Assembly (NCBI RefSeq): GCF_013393325.1 | Contig: NZ_QJRC01000088.1 | Location: forward strand, 124,001-188,000 | DNA length: 64,000 nucleotides | Source: Pseudomonas hunanensis | GTDB taxonomy: Bacteria > Pseudomonadota > Gammaproteobacteria > Pseudomonadales > Pseudomonadaceae | Reading direction: 5' to 3' | Shown: positions 16,426 to 25,613 of the stretch, piece by piece | Layout of the letters: each line of letters begins with the position of its first letter | Position numbering within the stretch: the stretch's first letter is position 1 | Program-made: the position numbers and the translations under genes | Notes under the pieces: model-generated | Told to the model about the DNA's origin: nothing | Databases searched by the model: none | What the model saw: only the letters and a program-made list of their open reading frames with translations

Positions 16426-18420
16426 GTGCAAACGCTTACCCGCACGCGCCAGGTAATCCGCGAACTGGTACAGGCCAGTGCATTCGTTGAACTCAACCGC
16501 TTTTTCGACAGCCTTGAGGCACGGTGGCGCCAAGCCCCGTTCGGCGAGTTCCCGGCCTACCTGGCTGCCATCGAAGGGCACATGCTGGTCGACCTGGAAA
16601 ACCAGGGTGACAGGGCCCTGAGCCAAGCGCTCAAAGCCTGGATTGACGCCTGCCCCAAGGCGTACCACCCACAAGTGGTCATGGGCATGCATTGCTTCCA
16701 CCGAGCCTGCCAGGTGCAGGGGGGCGGCCAACGCAACGCTGCCCGCGTGCTGGCCGTCGAGCAAATGTGTGAAACCGCAACCGCGCACCTGTTGCGTGCA
16801 ATGGACCGGTCTGCACAACCCGTGGCCGCGGCCATTGGCATGCTGCGTATCAGTGCGCAGCTGCGCGAGCCTGGCTGGTTGATCGAACTGTTTCAGGGGC
16901 ATCCAGCGCGTTACAGGCCCAGTGCCCATGCTGATGTGGAAGTGCAGGAAGCCGCAGCGCCCTTGCTGGTGAAGCATGGGGTATTCCCCCTGGCTGAGCT
17001 GCCACAGGCGTTGCCGCCTTGCCTGGGCAGGCGGGTCGATCATGAAAACGAAGACCCCCGCTATTACTGGCTGCGCCATGCACTGGTCGCTCGCCCTGGA
17101 TGCTTCGAAGCGATTCAGGCCATTGCCGTTTACCTGCAGCCCCGCTGGGGTGGCAGTTTCGATGCGCTTGAGCTTTTGGCCAATGGCCCGTTGTGTTCAA
17201 CCTGGGACGAAAGCTTGCGCAATGCGCTGCGCTGGATGGCCGTCGAATGCAGGCTGATGCTGCCGCATGCCAACCCGTTGCAGGCCGTCGCCGAATGGCA
17301 GCCGGTGTTCGAAAGCTGGTCACAACGCCCGAAAAGGCCCCGAGAAAGCGCGGTCGTGCTGGCCTGGCGGGGGGCGCTGCGCAGCCGTGCAGTGCAAGAC
17401 CATGCCGGCGCAATGCGCGATTTTGCCGCAAGCTTTGCGTGCAATACCGACCACGGCGCCGTCCGTGCCATGGGCGAGCCATTTCGCTGCCTGGTCGAAC
17501 TGATACTGCGCAAAGGCATGACGGATGAGAAACACCTGTTGCGCAGCGCCATCGAGCGGCTGTGTGAAGGCCGCTCCCATGCGGGCGCCTGTGCATTGCG
17601 CGCTGCCGGGCACCGGTTCGGGCTGTGGGGGCTGCCACGCTCGGTCGAGCAGGCAAGGCTTTGGTCGCAGCGGGCGGTGAAACGCCAGTGCGCGGGTCAG
17701 GCACCGGGGCTCGAGGTGCTCGAGGTGGCGAAGTTGCTGTGGGCAGCCAACCGGCATGAAGTGGCCTGCTACCTGTATGAACGCTGCGCCGAACTGAACC
17801 TGCCTGGGGCCGCCCTGGGCCTGTACGAGCTGCACAATGGCGGCTTGGCCAACACACCGGCGCATTACCTGGATGATGAGGCAGCCGAGTACTGGCTGCA
17901 GCGCGCGGTGGAAGCGGGCAGCCGGCAGGCCAAGTACAACCTGGCCTGCCTGCGCATGGATGGCGATGAGGACCTGAGTGAGCGCAGTGCCATGCTGGCC
18001 GTCAGGCAGCTGCTGGTCGACGCGCTGGGCAATGCGCAGACCAATGCCCGTGCACGTTTGCACCTGGGGATTTTGTTGCGTCAGTTTGGTGAAGCACAGG
18101 AGCGAGCCGAGGCAGTTACCTACCTGCTGAGCCTGGTGGAGTACCCGGACCCTTGGATTGCCGGGCGTGCCAGCGCCGAACTGGGGCTGGCGTGGATGCA
18201 GGGCCGCGGCACCCGCAAGCAGAGCCGCTTTGCCGCCATCGAATGGGCCAACCGGGCGGCCAGATTACAGCCGGGGGATACGGCCATCGAGGATATCCAG
18301 GCCGAGATCCTCAATTCGCACAACCGGGTGAAGACGTTGTTTACCCAGTGTGGCGCGGCATTGTTCCGCGGCACCTTGCATGCCAGCGAGTTGCCACCGA
18401 AACAGGCCTGTATGAATTAG
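16426..18420 (+). CDS. DUF4034-like protein with C-terminal Sel1-type repeats (GTG start)
   Basis: About 664 residues, soluble, no signal peptide. GAGGT at 16413-16417 lies 8 nt before GTG 16426, so I prefer this to the ATG at 16378. The first ~300 residues (VIRELVQASAFVELNRFFDS, YLAAIEGHMLVDLENQGDRA) resemble DUF4034. The C-terminal third has Sel1/TPR-like helical pairs (EYWLQRAVEAGSRQAKYNLA, GRASAELGLAWMQGRGTRKQ). Such repeats mediate protein contacts. Function unknown; it stands alone between divergent comM and a convergent molbindin gene. Confidence 0.7.
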   Translation: MQTLTRTRQVIRELVQASAFVELNRFFDSLEARWRQAPFGEFPAYLAAIEGHMLVDLENQGDRALSQALKAWIDACPKAYHPQVVMGMHCFHRACQVQGGGQRNAARVLAVEQMCETATAHLLRAMDRSAQPVAAAIGMLRISAQLREPGWLIELFQGHPARYRPSAHADVEVQEAAAPLLVKHGVFPLAELPQALPPCLGRRVDHENEDPRYYWLRHALVARPGCFEAIQAIAVYLQPRWGGSFDALELLANGPLCSTWDESLRNALRWMAVECRLMLPHANPLQAVAEWQPVFESWSQRPKRPRESAVVLAWRGALRSRAVQDHAGAMRDFAASFACNTDHGAVRAMGEPFRCLVELILRKGMTDEKHLLRSAIERLCEGRSHAGACALRAAGHRFGLWGLPRSVEQARLWSQRAVKRQCAGQAPGLEVLEVAKLLWAANRHEVACYLYERCAELNLPGAALGLYELHNGGLANTPAHYLDDEAAEYWLQRAVEAGSRQAKYNLACLRMDGDEDLSERSAMLAVRQLLVDALGNAQTNARARLHLGILLRQFGEAQERAEAVTYLLSLVEYPDPWIAGRASAELGLAWMQGRGTRKQSRFAAIEWANRAARLQPGDTAIEDIQAEILNSHNRVKTLFTQCGAALFRGTLHASELPPKQACMN

Positions 18421-18423
18421 ACC

Positions 18424-18443
18424 GGGGCTGCAAAGCAGCCCCC
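18424..18443 (+). terminator. Hairpin after the DUF4034 gene
   Basis: GGGGCTG-CAAA-GCAGCCCCC, four bases after the stop codon; pyrimidine-rich tail. It also lies just past the end of the convergent molbindin gene. Confidence 0.65.
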
Positions 18444-18449
18444 TCTCAT

Positions 18450-18878
18450 TCAGGGCTTGGCGCCAAGGATGATGTGCGAGGCCTTGATCAGCGCGGTGGC
18501 CTTCACGCCTGGCGCCAGCCCCAGCTCCTGCACGGCTTCGCGGGTGACGATGGCATACACCTCGGTGCCACCGGCCAGCTTCAGCACTACCTCGGCGTTC
18601 ACAGCACCATCGCCAACCCGTACCACTTCACCTTCCAGGGCATTACGGGCCGACAGCTTGTAACCGGCAGCGTCAGTCAGCAGCACCACCCAAGGCGCCT
18701 TGACCAGCGCCACGGCGTCTTTACCGACATTGATGTTGAGGTTATGCAGGCTGGCCATGGTGACCACTGCCACCAGTTTTTCACCACCACCGAGGGTCAG
18801 CTCGACTTCGGCATTGACCGCACCGGGCTGAACTTGGGTGACTTTGCCTTCGAAAACATTGCGTGCGCTGACTTTCAT
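18450..18878 (-). CDS. Molybdenum-pterin/molybdate-binding protein with two TOBE (Mop) domains
   Basis: 142 residues built as two tandem TOBE/Mop domains (about 4-68 and 74-138), each with the SARNxxEGxVxxVxxGAVNAEV pattern and an IKAS/VKAP strand. This is the molbindin architecture, which oligomerises to store or buffer molybdate (or tungstate) in the cytoplasm. No membrane segment or ATPase is present, so it is not a transporter subunit. No mod transport genes lie nearby. ATG 18878 opens directly in the conserved MKVSARN. Confidence 0.85.
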   Translation of the reverse strand: MKVSARNVFEGKVTQVQPGAVNAEVELTLGGGEKLVAVVTMASLHNLNINVGKDAVALVKAPWVVLLTDAAGYKLSARNALEGEVVRVGDGAVNAEVVLKLAGGTEVYAIVTREAVQELGLAPGVKATALIKASHIILGAKP

Positions 18879-18916
18879 GGGGAAACGCTCCGTGTAACAA
18901 CCCGCGCCCGAGGGAT

Positions 18917-19270
18917 TCAGGCGCGCACATAAACCCAGGCAGTCAGGCCCGAGGCGAGGGTGACGGCGACGCGCTTGTAGTCGGCGACTTCATAGCGGTC
19001 CGCCGCCGCCAGCTCTTCTTCGCTGATCTGGAAGACCATCCCGGCCACGCTGTCGTCGGCCTGGCTGCTGGGGGAAACGATGGGGTGATGGGGCTTGCCG
19101 CTGGCGGCCAGTACGCCCGGGTCGGTGATCTCGACCCAGTCCTGGCGGTAGCCAAGCATACGGTCGGCCTGGCCGCTCAGCTCACGGCCGAAGTTGGCCA
19201 GTTGCACGGCTTTGTCCTGCAATGTGCCGTAGGAAAACAGCAGTACCGGGTATGCGCTGGAGGGCTGCAT
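18917..19270 (-). CDS. Gamma-glutamylcyclotransferase (AIG2)-like protein
   Basis: 117 residues of the AIG2/GGCT fold. The N-terminal substrate loop is present as LLFSYGTLQDKAVQLANFGR; a Glu-rich region (ISEEELAAADRYEVADYKRV) carries the likely catalytic Glu in EEELAAADRYE. The stop codon of ubiK is directly followed by this ATG (TGAATG, no gap), so the two are translationally coupled. Substrate unknown: either gamma-glutamyl amino compounds or a related amide. Confidence 0.8.
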   Translation of the reverse strand: MQPSSAYPVLLFSYGTLQDKAVQLANFGRELSGQADRMLGYRQDWVEITDPGVLAASGKPHHPIVSPSSQADDSVAGMVFQISEEELAAADRYEVADYKRVAVTLASGLTAWVYVRA

Positions 19271-19531
19271 TCACTCACCTTGTGGGTTCAGCCGTGCTTC
19301 CAGCTCGGCTACTTGTTTTTCCAGTGCTTCCAGGCGCGCGCGGGTGCGCGCCAGCACGACCATCTGGCTGTCGAATTCGTCGCGGCTGACCAAGTCCAGC
19401 TTGCTGAAGGCACCTTGCATCAGCACCTTGAACTGGCTTTCCAGTTCTGCACGGGGCTGGGCGGTATCGTTGCTGAACAGGCGCGAGGCTTGATCGCTCA
19501 GGGCATCGAGAAGGGCTTTTGGCGCGAGCAT
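19271..19531 (-). CDS. ubiK: Ubiquinone biosynthesis accessory factor UbiK (YqiC family)
   Basis: 86 residues, mostly helical, with a C-terminal coiled coil (RDEFDSQMVVLARTRARLEA, EKQVAELEARLNPQGE). This matches the membrane fusogenic BMFP/UbiK family, which partners UbiJ in the soluble Ubi metabolon. The frame is open to 19588, but MLAPKALLDALSDQASRLF is the conserved start. It is divergent from glnK and coupled to the downstream cyclotransferase-like gene. Other ubiquinone genes in this window are ubiD, ubiH and ubiI. Confidence 0.85.
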   Translation of the reverse strand: MLAPKALLDALSDQASRLFSNDTAQPRAELESQFKVLMQGAFSKLDLVSRDEFDSQMVVLARTRARLEALEKQVAELEARLNPQGE

Positions 19532-19604
19532 GAGGCGGTCCACTGAAACTGAAAGTGGTCGGCAGTGTAGCACGGGCCATTCAGCCACTCAGGCTCGCTC
19601 CCCC

Positions 19605-19621
19605 TGCACATTTTTCGCGCA
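19605..19621 (+). promoter_or_regulatory. Candidate NtrC site (distal) upstream of glnK
   Basis: TGCACATTTTTCGCGCA: TGCAC and GCGCA half-sites with NtrC spacing, centred about 143 bp upstream of the start predicted from the sigma54 element. Confidence 0.5.
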
Positions 19622-19637
19622 GTACGCCCTGCCAGCG

Positions 19638-19654
19638 CGCACCGATATTGTGCA
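19638..19654 (+). promoter_or_regulatory. NtrC site (proximal) upstream of glnK
   Basis: CGCACCGATATTGTGCA is close to the consensus TGCACC-N5-GGTGCA, centred about 110 bp upstream of the predicted start. The two-site geometry resembles the enhancer of enteric glnAp2. Confidence 0.65.
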
Positions 19655-19728
19655 TGTTTTCCATACTGGCGACTGGCCAATCCCGACTGTTTCACATAAC
19701 CCACTGTTTTCCGGTGCTTTGCCGGAAC

Positions 19729-19744
19729 TGGCAAGGTTTCTGCA
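19729..19744 (+). promoter_or_regulatory. Sigma54 (RpoN) promoter of glnK-amtB
   Basis: TGGCAAGGTTTCTGCA fits the -24/-12 consensus TGGCACG-N4-TTGCA in GG and GC positions and spacing. It lies 160 bp upstream of the glnK ATG. Together with the two NtrC sites it predicts induction under nitrogen limitation. Confidence 0.8.
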
Positions 19745-19753
19745 AAGACCTGA

Positions 19754-20242
<489 letters not shown>

Positions 20243-20288
20243 GCAGCAAAAAAGCCTCACCAAACCCAACGCCCCAGGAGAAAACAAC

Positions 20289-21620
20289 ATGACTCTGCGT
20301 AAGATCGCAGGGCTAGGAGCCCTATTGTCCCTCGTAATGCCCGGGCTTGCCCTGGCAGAGGAAGCTGCCCCAGCGCTGAACTCCGGCGATACCGCCTGGA
20401 TGCTGACCGCAACGGCGCTGGTGCTGTTCATGACCATTCCGGGCCTGGCCCTGTTCTATGGCGGCATGGTGCGTTCCAAGAACGTGCTGTCGGTGATGAT
20501 GCAGTGCTTTGCAATCACCGGCCTGATGAGCATTCTCTGGGTCGTTTACGGCTACAGCATGGCCTTCGATACCACCGGTATGGAAAAGGGCGTGCTCAAC
20601 TTCAACTCCTTCGTTGGCGGTTTCTCCAAAGCCTTTCTCAGCGGCGTAACGCCCGAGAACTTGACCTCGGCCACCGCGCTGTTCCCTGAAGCGGTATTCA
20701 TCACCTTCCAGATGACCTTCGCCATCATCACCCCGGCGCTGATCGTCGGTGCCTTCGCCGAGCGCATGAAGTTCTCCGCGATGCTGGTGTTCATGGGTAT
20801 CTGGTTCACCCTGGTGTATGCGCCTATCGCGCACATGGTGTGGAGTGGTGACGGCGCACTGATGTGGGACTGGGGCGTGCTGGACTTCGCTGGCGGCACC
20901 GTGGTGCACATCAACGCCGGTATCGCAGGCCTGGTCTGCTGCCTGGTGTTGGGCAAGCGCAAAGGCTACCCGACCACGCCGATGGCCCCGCACAACCTGG
21001 GCTATACCCTGATGGGCGCGGCCATGCTGTGGATCGGCTGGTTCGGCTTCAACGCAGGCTCCGCCGCTGCGGCCAACGGCACCGCCGGCATGGCCATGCT
21101 GGTCACCCAGATCGCCACTGCCGCTGCGGCACTGGGCTGGATGTTCGCCGAGTGGATCGGCCACGGTAAACCCAGTGCCCTGGGCATCGCCTCGGGTGTG
21201 GTTGCCGGCCTGGTCGCCATTACCCCGGCTGCAGGCACCGTGGGCCCGATGGGCGCTCTGGTGATTGGCCTGGCGTCGGGTGTGATCTGCTACTTCTGCG
21301 CCACCACCCTCAAGCGCAAGCTGGGCTATGACGACTCGCTGGACGCTTTCGGCGTGCACGGAATCGGCGGCATCATCGGTGCCATCCTCACCGGCGTGTT
21401 CGCAGCCCCTGCACTGGGCGGCTTCGGTACCGTCACCGACATCGGCATGCAGGTCTGGATCCAGGCCAAGGGCGTGATCTTCACCGTGGTGTACACCGCC
21501 ATCGTCACCTACGTGATCCTCAAGGTGCTGGATGTGGTGATGGGCCTGCGGGTCAACGAAGAAGAAGAGTCGGTCGGCCTCGACCTGGCTCAGCACAACG
21601 AACGCGGCTACAACCTGTAA
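20289..21620 (+). CDS. amtB: Ammonium transporter AmtB
   Basis: 443 residues with a cleavable N-terminal signal (MTLRKIAGLGALLSLVMPGLALAEE) and 11 expected membrane helices. Family marks include the pore Phe/Trp region (FYGGMVRSKNVLSVMMQCF), the first pore His in HINAGIAGLV and the twin His region VHGIGGIIGA. It forms trimeric channels in the inner membrane. CCAGGAG precedes ATG 20289. GlnK binding links activity to nitrogen status. It is followed by a clear terminator, so the operon is glnK-amtB. Confidence 0.95.
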   Translation: MTLRKIAGLGALLSLVMPGLALAEEAAPALNSGDTAWMLTATALVLFMTIPGLALFYGGMVRSKNVLSVMMQCFAITGLMSILWVVYGYSMAFDTTGMEKGVLNFNSFVGGFSKAFLSGVTPENLTSATALFPEAVFITFQMTFAIITPALIVGAFAERMKFSAMLVFMGIWFTLVYAPIAHMVWSGDGALMWDWGVLDFAGGTVVHINAGIAGLVCCLVLGKRKGYPTTPMAPHNLGYTLMGAAMLWIGWFGFNAGSAAAANGTAGMAMLVTQIATAAAALGWMFAEWIGHGKPSALGIASGVVAGLVAITPAAGTVGPMGALVIGLASGVICYFCATTLKRKLGYDDSLDAFGVHGIGGIIGAILTGVFAAPALGGFGTVTDIGMQVWIQAKGVIFTVVYTAIVTYVILKVLDVVMGLRVNEEEESVGLDLAQHNERGYNL

Positions 21621-21640
21621 CTGCGACGCGGTAAAAATTT

Positions 21641-21664
21641 GCCCGGCTTGCCGGGCATTTTTTT
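21641..21664 (+). terminator. Rho-independent terminator of glnK-amtB
   Basis: GCCCGGCTTGCCGGGC followed by eight T-rich bases (ATTTTTTT), 20 nt past the amtB stop. Confidence 0.92.
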
Positions 21665-21775
21665 GTCAGATTTTCAGCATTTCGCGCTCGGCAAACGGTT
21701 TATTCGACACGTTCGCGACGTAGGTAAAAAACTTACAAGTCGTAGGGCGTTTATGGAGCTTTGCTTTTTCCACGG

Positions 21776-21793
21776 GCGCGCTAGAATGCGCGC
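21776..21793 (+). promoter_or_regulatory. Probable sigma70 promoter of sutA with GC-rich palindromic flanks
   Basis: A -10-like TAGAAT (21782-21787) is framed by perfect 6-bp arms GCGCGC / GCGCGC. A TTGCTT-like -35 lies about 15 bp upstream. The discriminator after the -10 is very GC-rich, which often goes with growth-rate or ppGpp control. Confidence 0.45.
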
Positions 21794-21799
21794 CGAAGG

Positions 21800-22035
21800 G
21801 TGTTTGACGTGTAGTCCACACACTTCGCCAGCCTTTGCTAGGCTTGCCAATAGCGTGTGGCCAGCAGGGGTTAATGGATTTGTCAGGTCCTGCCAGGAGC
21901 AGGGCCTGCTGGGTGCCGCCTCCCATCAGGAGTGCCGACCCAAGGGCAGTGGCCTAACCCACGGCCAGTTGAATTTTCACTGGTGGTTGCCGGTCTACGG
22001 CTGCACTGGTCTATAACTAACCTGCTTTTCGCAAG
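21800..22035 (+). ncRNA. Long structured 5' leader of sutA (or separate small RNA)
   Basis: About 250 nt without a credible gene between the TAGAAT element and the sutA start. A 10-bp hairpin, CAGGTCCTGC / GCAGGGCCTG (21884-21893, 21899-21908), carries the loop CAGGA. A smaller CTCC-CATCA-GGAG hairpin and a TGGCC/GGCCA hairpin follow. GGA in a hairpin loop is the feature RsmA/CsrA proteins recognise, so post-transcriptional control is possible. Confidence 0.4.
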
Positions 22036-22049
22036 TCATGAGGTAGAAC

Positions 22050-22379
22050 ATGAGCGACGACGATCTGGAAAATGATGACCTCGAAGTAGGCGACGAAGAC
22101 GAGGCTGATGAAGGCCTCGAAGCGGCGGCTGACGACGGCGCCGAAGATGCTGGCGATGACGACAGCAGCCCGGCACCCGCTGCCAAGGGCAAATCCAAGG
22201 CGGCGGTCTCGGTAGACGAGATGCCGAGCATGGAAGCCAAGCAGAAAGAGCGTGATGCCCTGGCCAAGGCGATGGAAGAGTTCCTTTCGCGCGGTGGCAA
22301 GGTGCAGGAAGTCGAGGCCAACGTGGTCGCCGACCCGCCCAAGAAGCCGGACAACAAGTACGGCAGCCGCCCTATCTGA
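22050..22379 (+). CDS. sutA: RNA polymerase-associated transcription regulator SutA
   Basis: 109 residues. The first ~45 are strongly acidic (Asp/Glu runs), the centre is basic to helical (MPSMEAKQKERDALAKAMEE), and the C-terminus is the conserved PPKKPDNKYGSRPI tail. This matches SutA of P. aeruginosa, a small, largely disordered protein that binds RNA polymerase and helps transcription during slow growth. ATGAGGT lies before ATG 22050. It has its own promoter region and terminator. Confidence 0.88.
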   Translation: MSDDDLENDDLEVGDEDEADEGLEAAADDGAEDAGDDDSSPAPAAKGKSKAAVSVDEMPSMEAKQKERDALAKAMEEFLSRGGKVQEVEANVVADPPKKPDNKYGSRPI

Positions 22380-22390
22380 GTGGCTGATCG

Positions 22391-22423
22391 CAAAAAAGCC
22401 CGCCGTCGCTGCGGGCTTTTTTG
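22391..22423. terminator. Bidirectional terminator between sutA and the HAD gene
   Basis: AAAAAAGCCCGC ... GCGGGCTTTTTT: a GC stem with A-tract and T-tract on either side, between convergent genes. Confidence 0.93.
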
Positions 22424-22463
22424 TGCCTGTTGTTCAGAACAGGTTGCTGTGCAGGCCGGGCCT

Positions 22464-23159
22464 TCAACGCCAGCGCGAAAGGATGTCGGGCAGCTGCGAC
22501 AGGCGCTGGATCTCGGCATCCGGTGCCTGTTCGCCCGCCCATGCCTTACCCTGTGGGTTGAACCATACCGCACGCAGACCGGCGCGCTGGGCGCCAGCGA
22601 TGTCATCGCCGGGGTGATCGCCAATGTGCACCGCCGCGCTGGCTTCCGATTCTCCACGGCGTAGGGCTTCCAGAAACGGCGCCGGGTCCGGCTTGCCGAT
22701 ACCGAGGTCCTCAGCGCACAGGGCAAAGCGGAAGTAGTCCGCCAGCCCCAGCCGGCTCACATCGGCGTTGCCGTTGGTGACCACGCCCAGGGTGTAGTGG
22801 TGGCGCAGAATCTCCAGCACCGGTTGCACTTCGGGGAAGATCTCCACCTGATGGCGGGCATGCAGGAATACTTCGAAACCTTCGTTGGCCAGTTCCTGCG
22901 CATGTTTCTCGCTGTAGCCGACCTCTTCCAAGGCATGGAACAGCACGCGCCGGCGCAGGGCGCTGATGCGGTGCTTGAGGCCGGGCTCGGCTTGTACCAG
23001 GCGCTCGCGGATGGCGAACAGGTGCTCCACCGGCACGCCGCCAAGGATCGGGGCGTTGGCTTCGAGCCAGTCGCGCAGCACGACTTCGGCAGTGGCAATC
23101 ACTGGCGCGGTGTCCCACAGGGTATCGTCCAGGTCGAAGGTGATCAGCTTGATGCTCAT
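22464..23159 (-). CDS. HAD-superfamily hydrolase (last gene of the xerC operon)
   Basis: 231 residues. HAD motif I is [10 protein letters not shown] with nucleophile Asp9 and Asp11; motif II is VVTNGNADV; Lys and acidic motifs III/IV are GKPDPAPF and [12 protein letters not shown]. The cap is the helical C1 type of phosphatases near YigB/phosphoglycolate phosphatase. The position directly after xerC (4-bp ATGA overlap) is that of E. coli yigB, a flavin mononucleotide phosphatase; the same activity is plausible here but inferred. Confidence 0.85.
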
Positions 23160-24055
23160 GAGTCATTGCCCTTGCTGCGTTTGGCCCGAGGGTGGGCGCT
23201 GTCATACACCGCGGCCAGGTGCTGGAAGTCCAGGTGGGTGTAGATCTGCGTGGTGCTGATGTCGGCATGGCCGAGCAGCTCTTGCACCGCACGCAGGTCC
23301 TGGGACGATTCCAGCACATGGCTGGCGAAGGAATGGCGAAGCATGTGCGGGTGCAGGTGCTGGCCCAGCTCGCGCTCACCGGCGGCCTTTACCCGCAGCC
23401 GGACGGCCTGGGGGCTGATGCGGTTGCCCTGGCGGGTAATGAACACCGCGCGGTCGCGCGGGTTGCCAATGCCGCGCAGGCGGTACCACGCCTGCAGCGC
23501 CTCGCGCGCCTTGCGGCCAACAGGCAGTACGCGGGCCTTGCCGCCCTTGCCCAGTACCTGTACCAGGCCGGCGGCGAGGTCGAGGTGATCGAGGTCGAGG
23601 TTGGTCAGCTCGGACAGGCGCAGGCCCGACGAATAGAACAGCTCAAGGATCGCCTGGTCGCGTCGGGCGATGAAGTCGTCGTCGACGCCGCCATCGAGCA
23701 ATTGCAGAGCGCGGTCGGTGTCCAGCACCTTGGGCAAGCGGCGCTCACCCTTGGGCGCGCTCAGGCCGGTGGCTGGGTCGTGCTGGCACAGGCCTTCGCG
23801 GTTGAGGTAGCGGTACAGGCCGCGCACGGCCGACAGTAGCCGCGCCAGGCTGCGCGAAGACTGGCCATGGTGGTGCAGGCGGGCGATCAGCTGGCGCAGT
23901 TGCTGGATCTGCAGCGCCTGCCAGTCGGCAATCCCGTGTTCCTTGCAGTAGGCGATGACCTTGTCCAGGTCACGGCGGTAGCCCAGCAAGGTGTGCTCCG
24001 ATACCTGGCGCTCGTTGCGCAGGTGTGCGCAATAAGCCTCCAGCTGGCGTTCCAT
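23156..24055 (-). CDS. xerC: Tyrosine recombinase XerC
   Basis: 299 residues. An N-terminal SAM-like core-binding domain precedes the catalytic domain, with Arg146 (SSGLRLSEL), Lys in GKGGKAR, His237 and Arg240 (HPHMLRHSF), His263 (LGHADIST) and Tyr272 (QIYTHLD). With XerD it resolves chromosome dimers at dif. Overlaps DUF484 upstream by 1 nt (TGATG) and the HAD gene downstream by 4 nt, as in other gammaproteobacteria. Confidence 0.95.
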
Positions 24056-24765
24056 CAGCGTACCGAGCGCAGGGTCTGGGTAACGCGTGGCACAACGCGG
24101 CCGAGTACTTCGGCGATGTAGCCGAGGAACAGGGTGCCGACGCTGCTCTTGTAGTGTTGCGGGTCGCGGCTGCCGATGGCCAGCACCCCATGCAGCCCCT
24201 GGTACTCAAGGGTGGCCACGGCACTGGAGCCTACTTCCCGGCGCTGTTCCTCGCCGAACAGGAAGGCCAGCTCGTGCTCGCGCAGGTTGCCGCTGACCGT
24301 CTTGCCGCCGCCCAGCAGGGCGCCGATGGCCTGCTGGGCCTCGGCGTTGCTGACCCAGCGCCCGACCGGCGCGACGTTGTCGCCGAACAGGATCAAGCTG
24401 ACGAAGGGCACCTGGAACTCCTGGCGCAGGCTGTCTTCGACCGCCATGACCACGTCTTCCAGGCTGCCGGCATCCAGCAGGTCAAGGATCAGCCGGCGGG
24501 TCTTGTCGAACAGCCGGTCGTTGTCGCGGGCCACGTCCATCAGTTGCGACAGACGATGGCGCATTTCGATGTTGCGGTCACGCAGCAGCTTGAGCTGGCG
24601 CTCCACCAGCGACACGCTGTCACCACGCTGGTGCGGGATGTGCTGTTCGATCAGCAGCTCGTCGTGCTCGGCGAAGAAGGTGGGGTGGGCGCGCAGGTAG
24701 GCGACCACCGCTTCGGCATCGAGTTCGGTGGACTGCTTGGGTACAACCTTGGGCTGATCGGTCAT
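24055..24765 (-). CDS. DUF484 family protein (YigA-like, GAF fold)
   Basis: 236 residues. The N-terminus ([20 protein letters not shown]) and the following helix ([20 protein letters not shown]) are typical of DUF484, which has a GAF-like C-terminal domain. Always found between dapF and xerC in this group; role unknown, possibly ligand sensing. Fourteen bp separate it from dapF, and its stop overlaps the xerC start. Confidence 0.85.
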
Positions 24766-24778
24766 GGCGGTTACTCGC

Positions 24779-25609
24779 TTAGAGACGAACCTGTCCTTCG
24801 TAGACGCGTACGGCCGGGCCGGTCATCAGTACGGGCTTGCCGGGGCCGGCCCATTCGATGTGCAGGCGCCCGCCGGGCAGGTCGAGGGACACCGGAGAGT
24901 CCATCCAGCCCTGACTGATGGCTGCCACGGCTGCGGCGCAGGCGCCGGTGCCGCAGGCCTGGGTTTCGCCCGCGCCGCGTTCCCACACGCGCAGGTTGGC
25001 GCGGTGGCGGTCGATGACCTGGATGAAGCCGGCATTCACCCGCTGCGGGAAGCGTGGGTGGTTTTCGATCTTCGGGCCCAGCTCATGCACGGGGGCAGTA
25101 CGCACGTCGTCGACACGCAGCACGGCGTGCGGGTTACCCATGGACACGGCGGCAATCGAATGCAGCTGGCCGTCGACTTCCAGTGGGTAGCTCAGCGCCT
25201 GTGCGTCGGCGACGAAGGGGATTTCGGCAGGGATGAAGCGCGGCGGGCCCATGTCGACACTCACCTGGCCGTCGTTCTGCACGTCCAGCACGATGATGCC
25301 GCTCTTGGTTTCCACACGAATGCGCTTTTTCGCAGTCAGGCGCTTGTCCAGCACGAAGCGGGCGAAACAACGGGCACCGTTGCCACATTGCTCGACCTCG
25401 GAGCCGTCGGCATTGAAGATGCGGTAGCGGAAGTCCACTTCCGGGTTGTTCGGCGCCTCGACGATCAGCAATTGGTCGAAGCCGATGCCGGTATGGCGAT
25501 CACCCCATTGCTTGGCGTGCTTGGGCTGGATATGCGCGTGCTGGCTGACCAGGTCGAGGACCATGAAGTCATTGCCCAGCCCATGCATCTTGGTAAAACG
25601 CAGCAGCAT
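24779..25609 (-). CDS. dapF: Diaminopimelate epimerase DapF
   Basis: 276 residues. It interconverts LL- and meso-diaminopimelate, the precursor of lysine and peptidoglycan, with two cysteines acting as acid and base: Cys75 (EQCGNGARC) and Cys219 (TQACGTGAC). The start is [19 protein letters not shown] at 25609; the longer open frame to 25720 runs into lysA and is not real. Only 4 bp separate it from lysA, which uses its product. Confidence 0.95.
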   Translation of the reverse strand: MLLRFTKMHGLGNDFMVLDLVSQHAHIQPKHAKQWGDRHTGIGFDQLLIVEAPNNPEVDFRYRIFNADGSEVEQCGNGARCFARFVLDKRLTAKKRIRVETKSGIIVLDVQNDGQVSVDMGPPRFIPAEIPFVADAQALSYPLEVDGQLHSIAAVSMGNPHAVLRVDDVRTAPVHELGPKIENHPRFPQRVNAGFIQVIDRHRANLRVWERGAGETQACGTGACAAAVAAISQGWMDSPVSLDLPGGRLHIEWAGPGKPVLMTGPAVRVYEGQVRL

Positions 25610-25613
25610 GGGC

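Noticed and set aside
21880..21910. Similarity to the conserved loop of SRP (4.5S) RNA (GTCAGGTCC ... AGCAG)
   Set aside because: The essential GGAAGGAAGCAGCC part is missing and the sequence is better explained as a simple 10-bp hairpin.
21639..22016. 125-codon frame between amtB and sutA
   Set aside because: It begins inside the amtB terminator, has no ribosome binding site and covers hairpins better explained as a leader.
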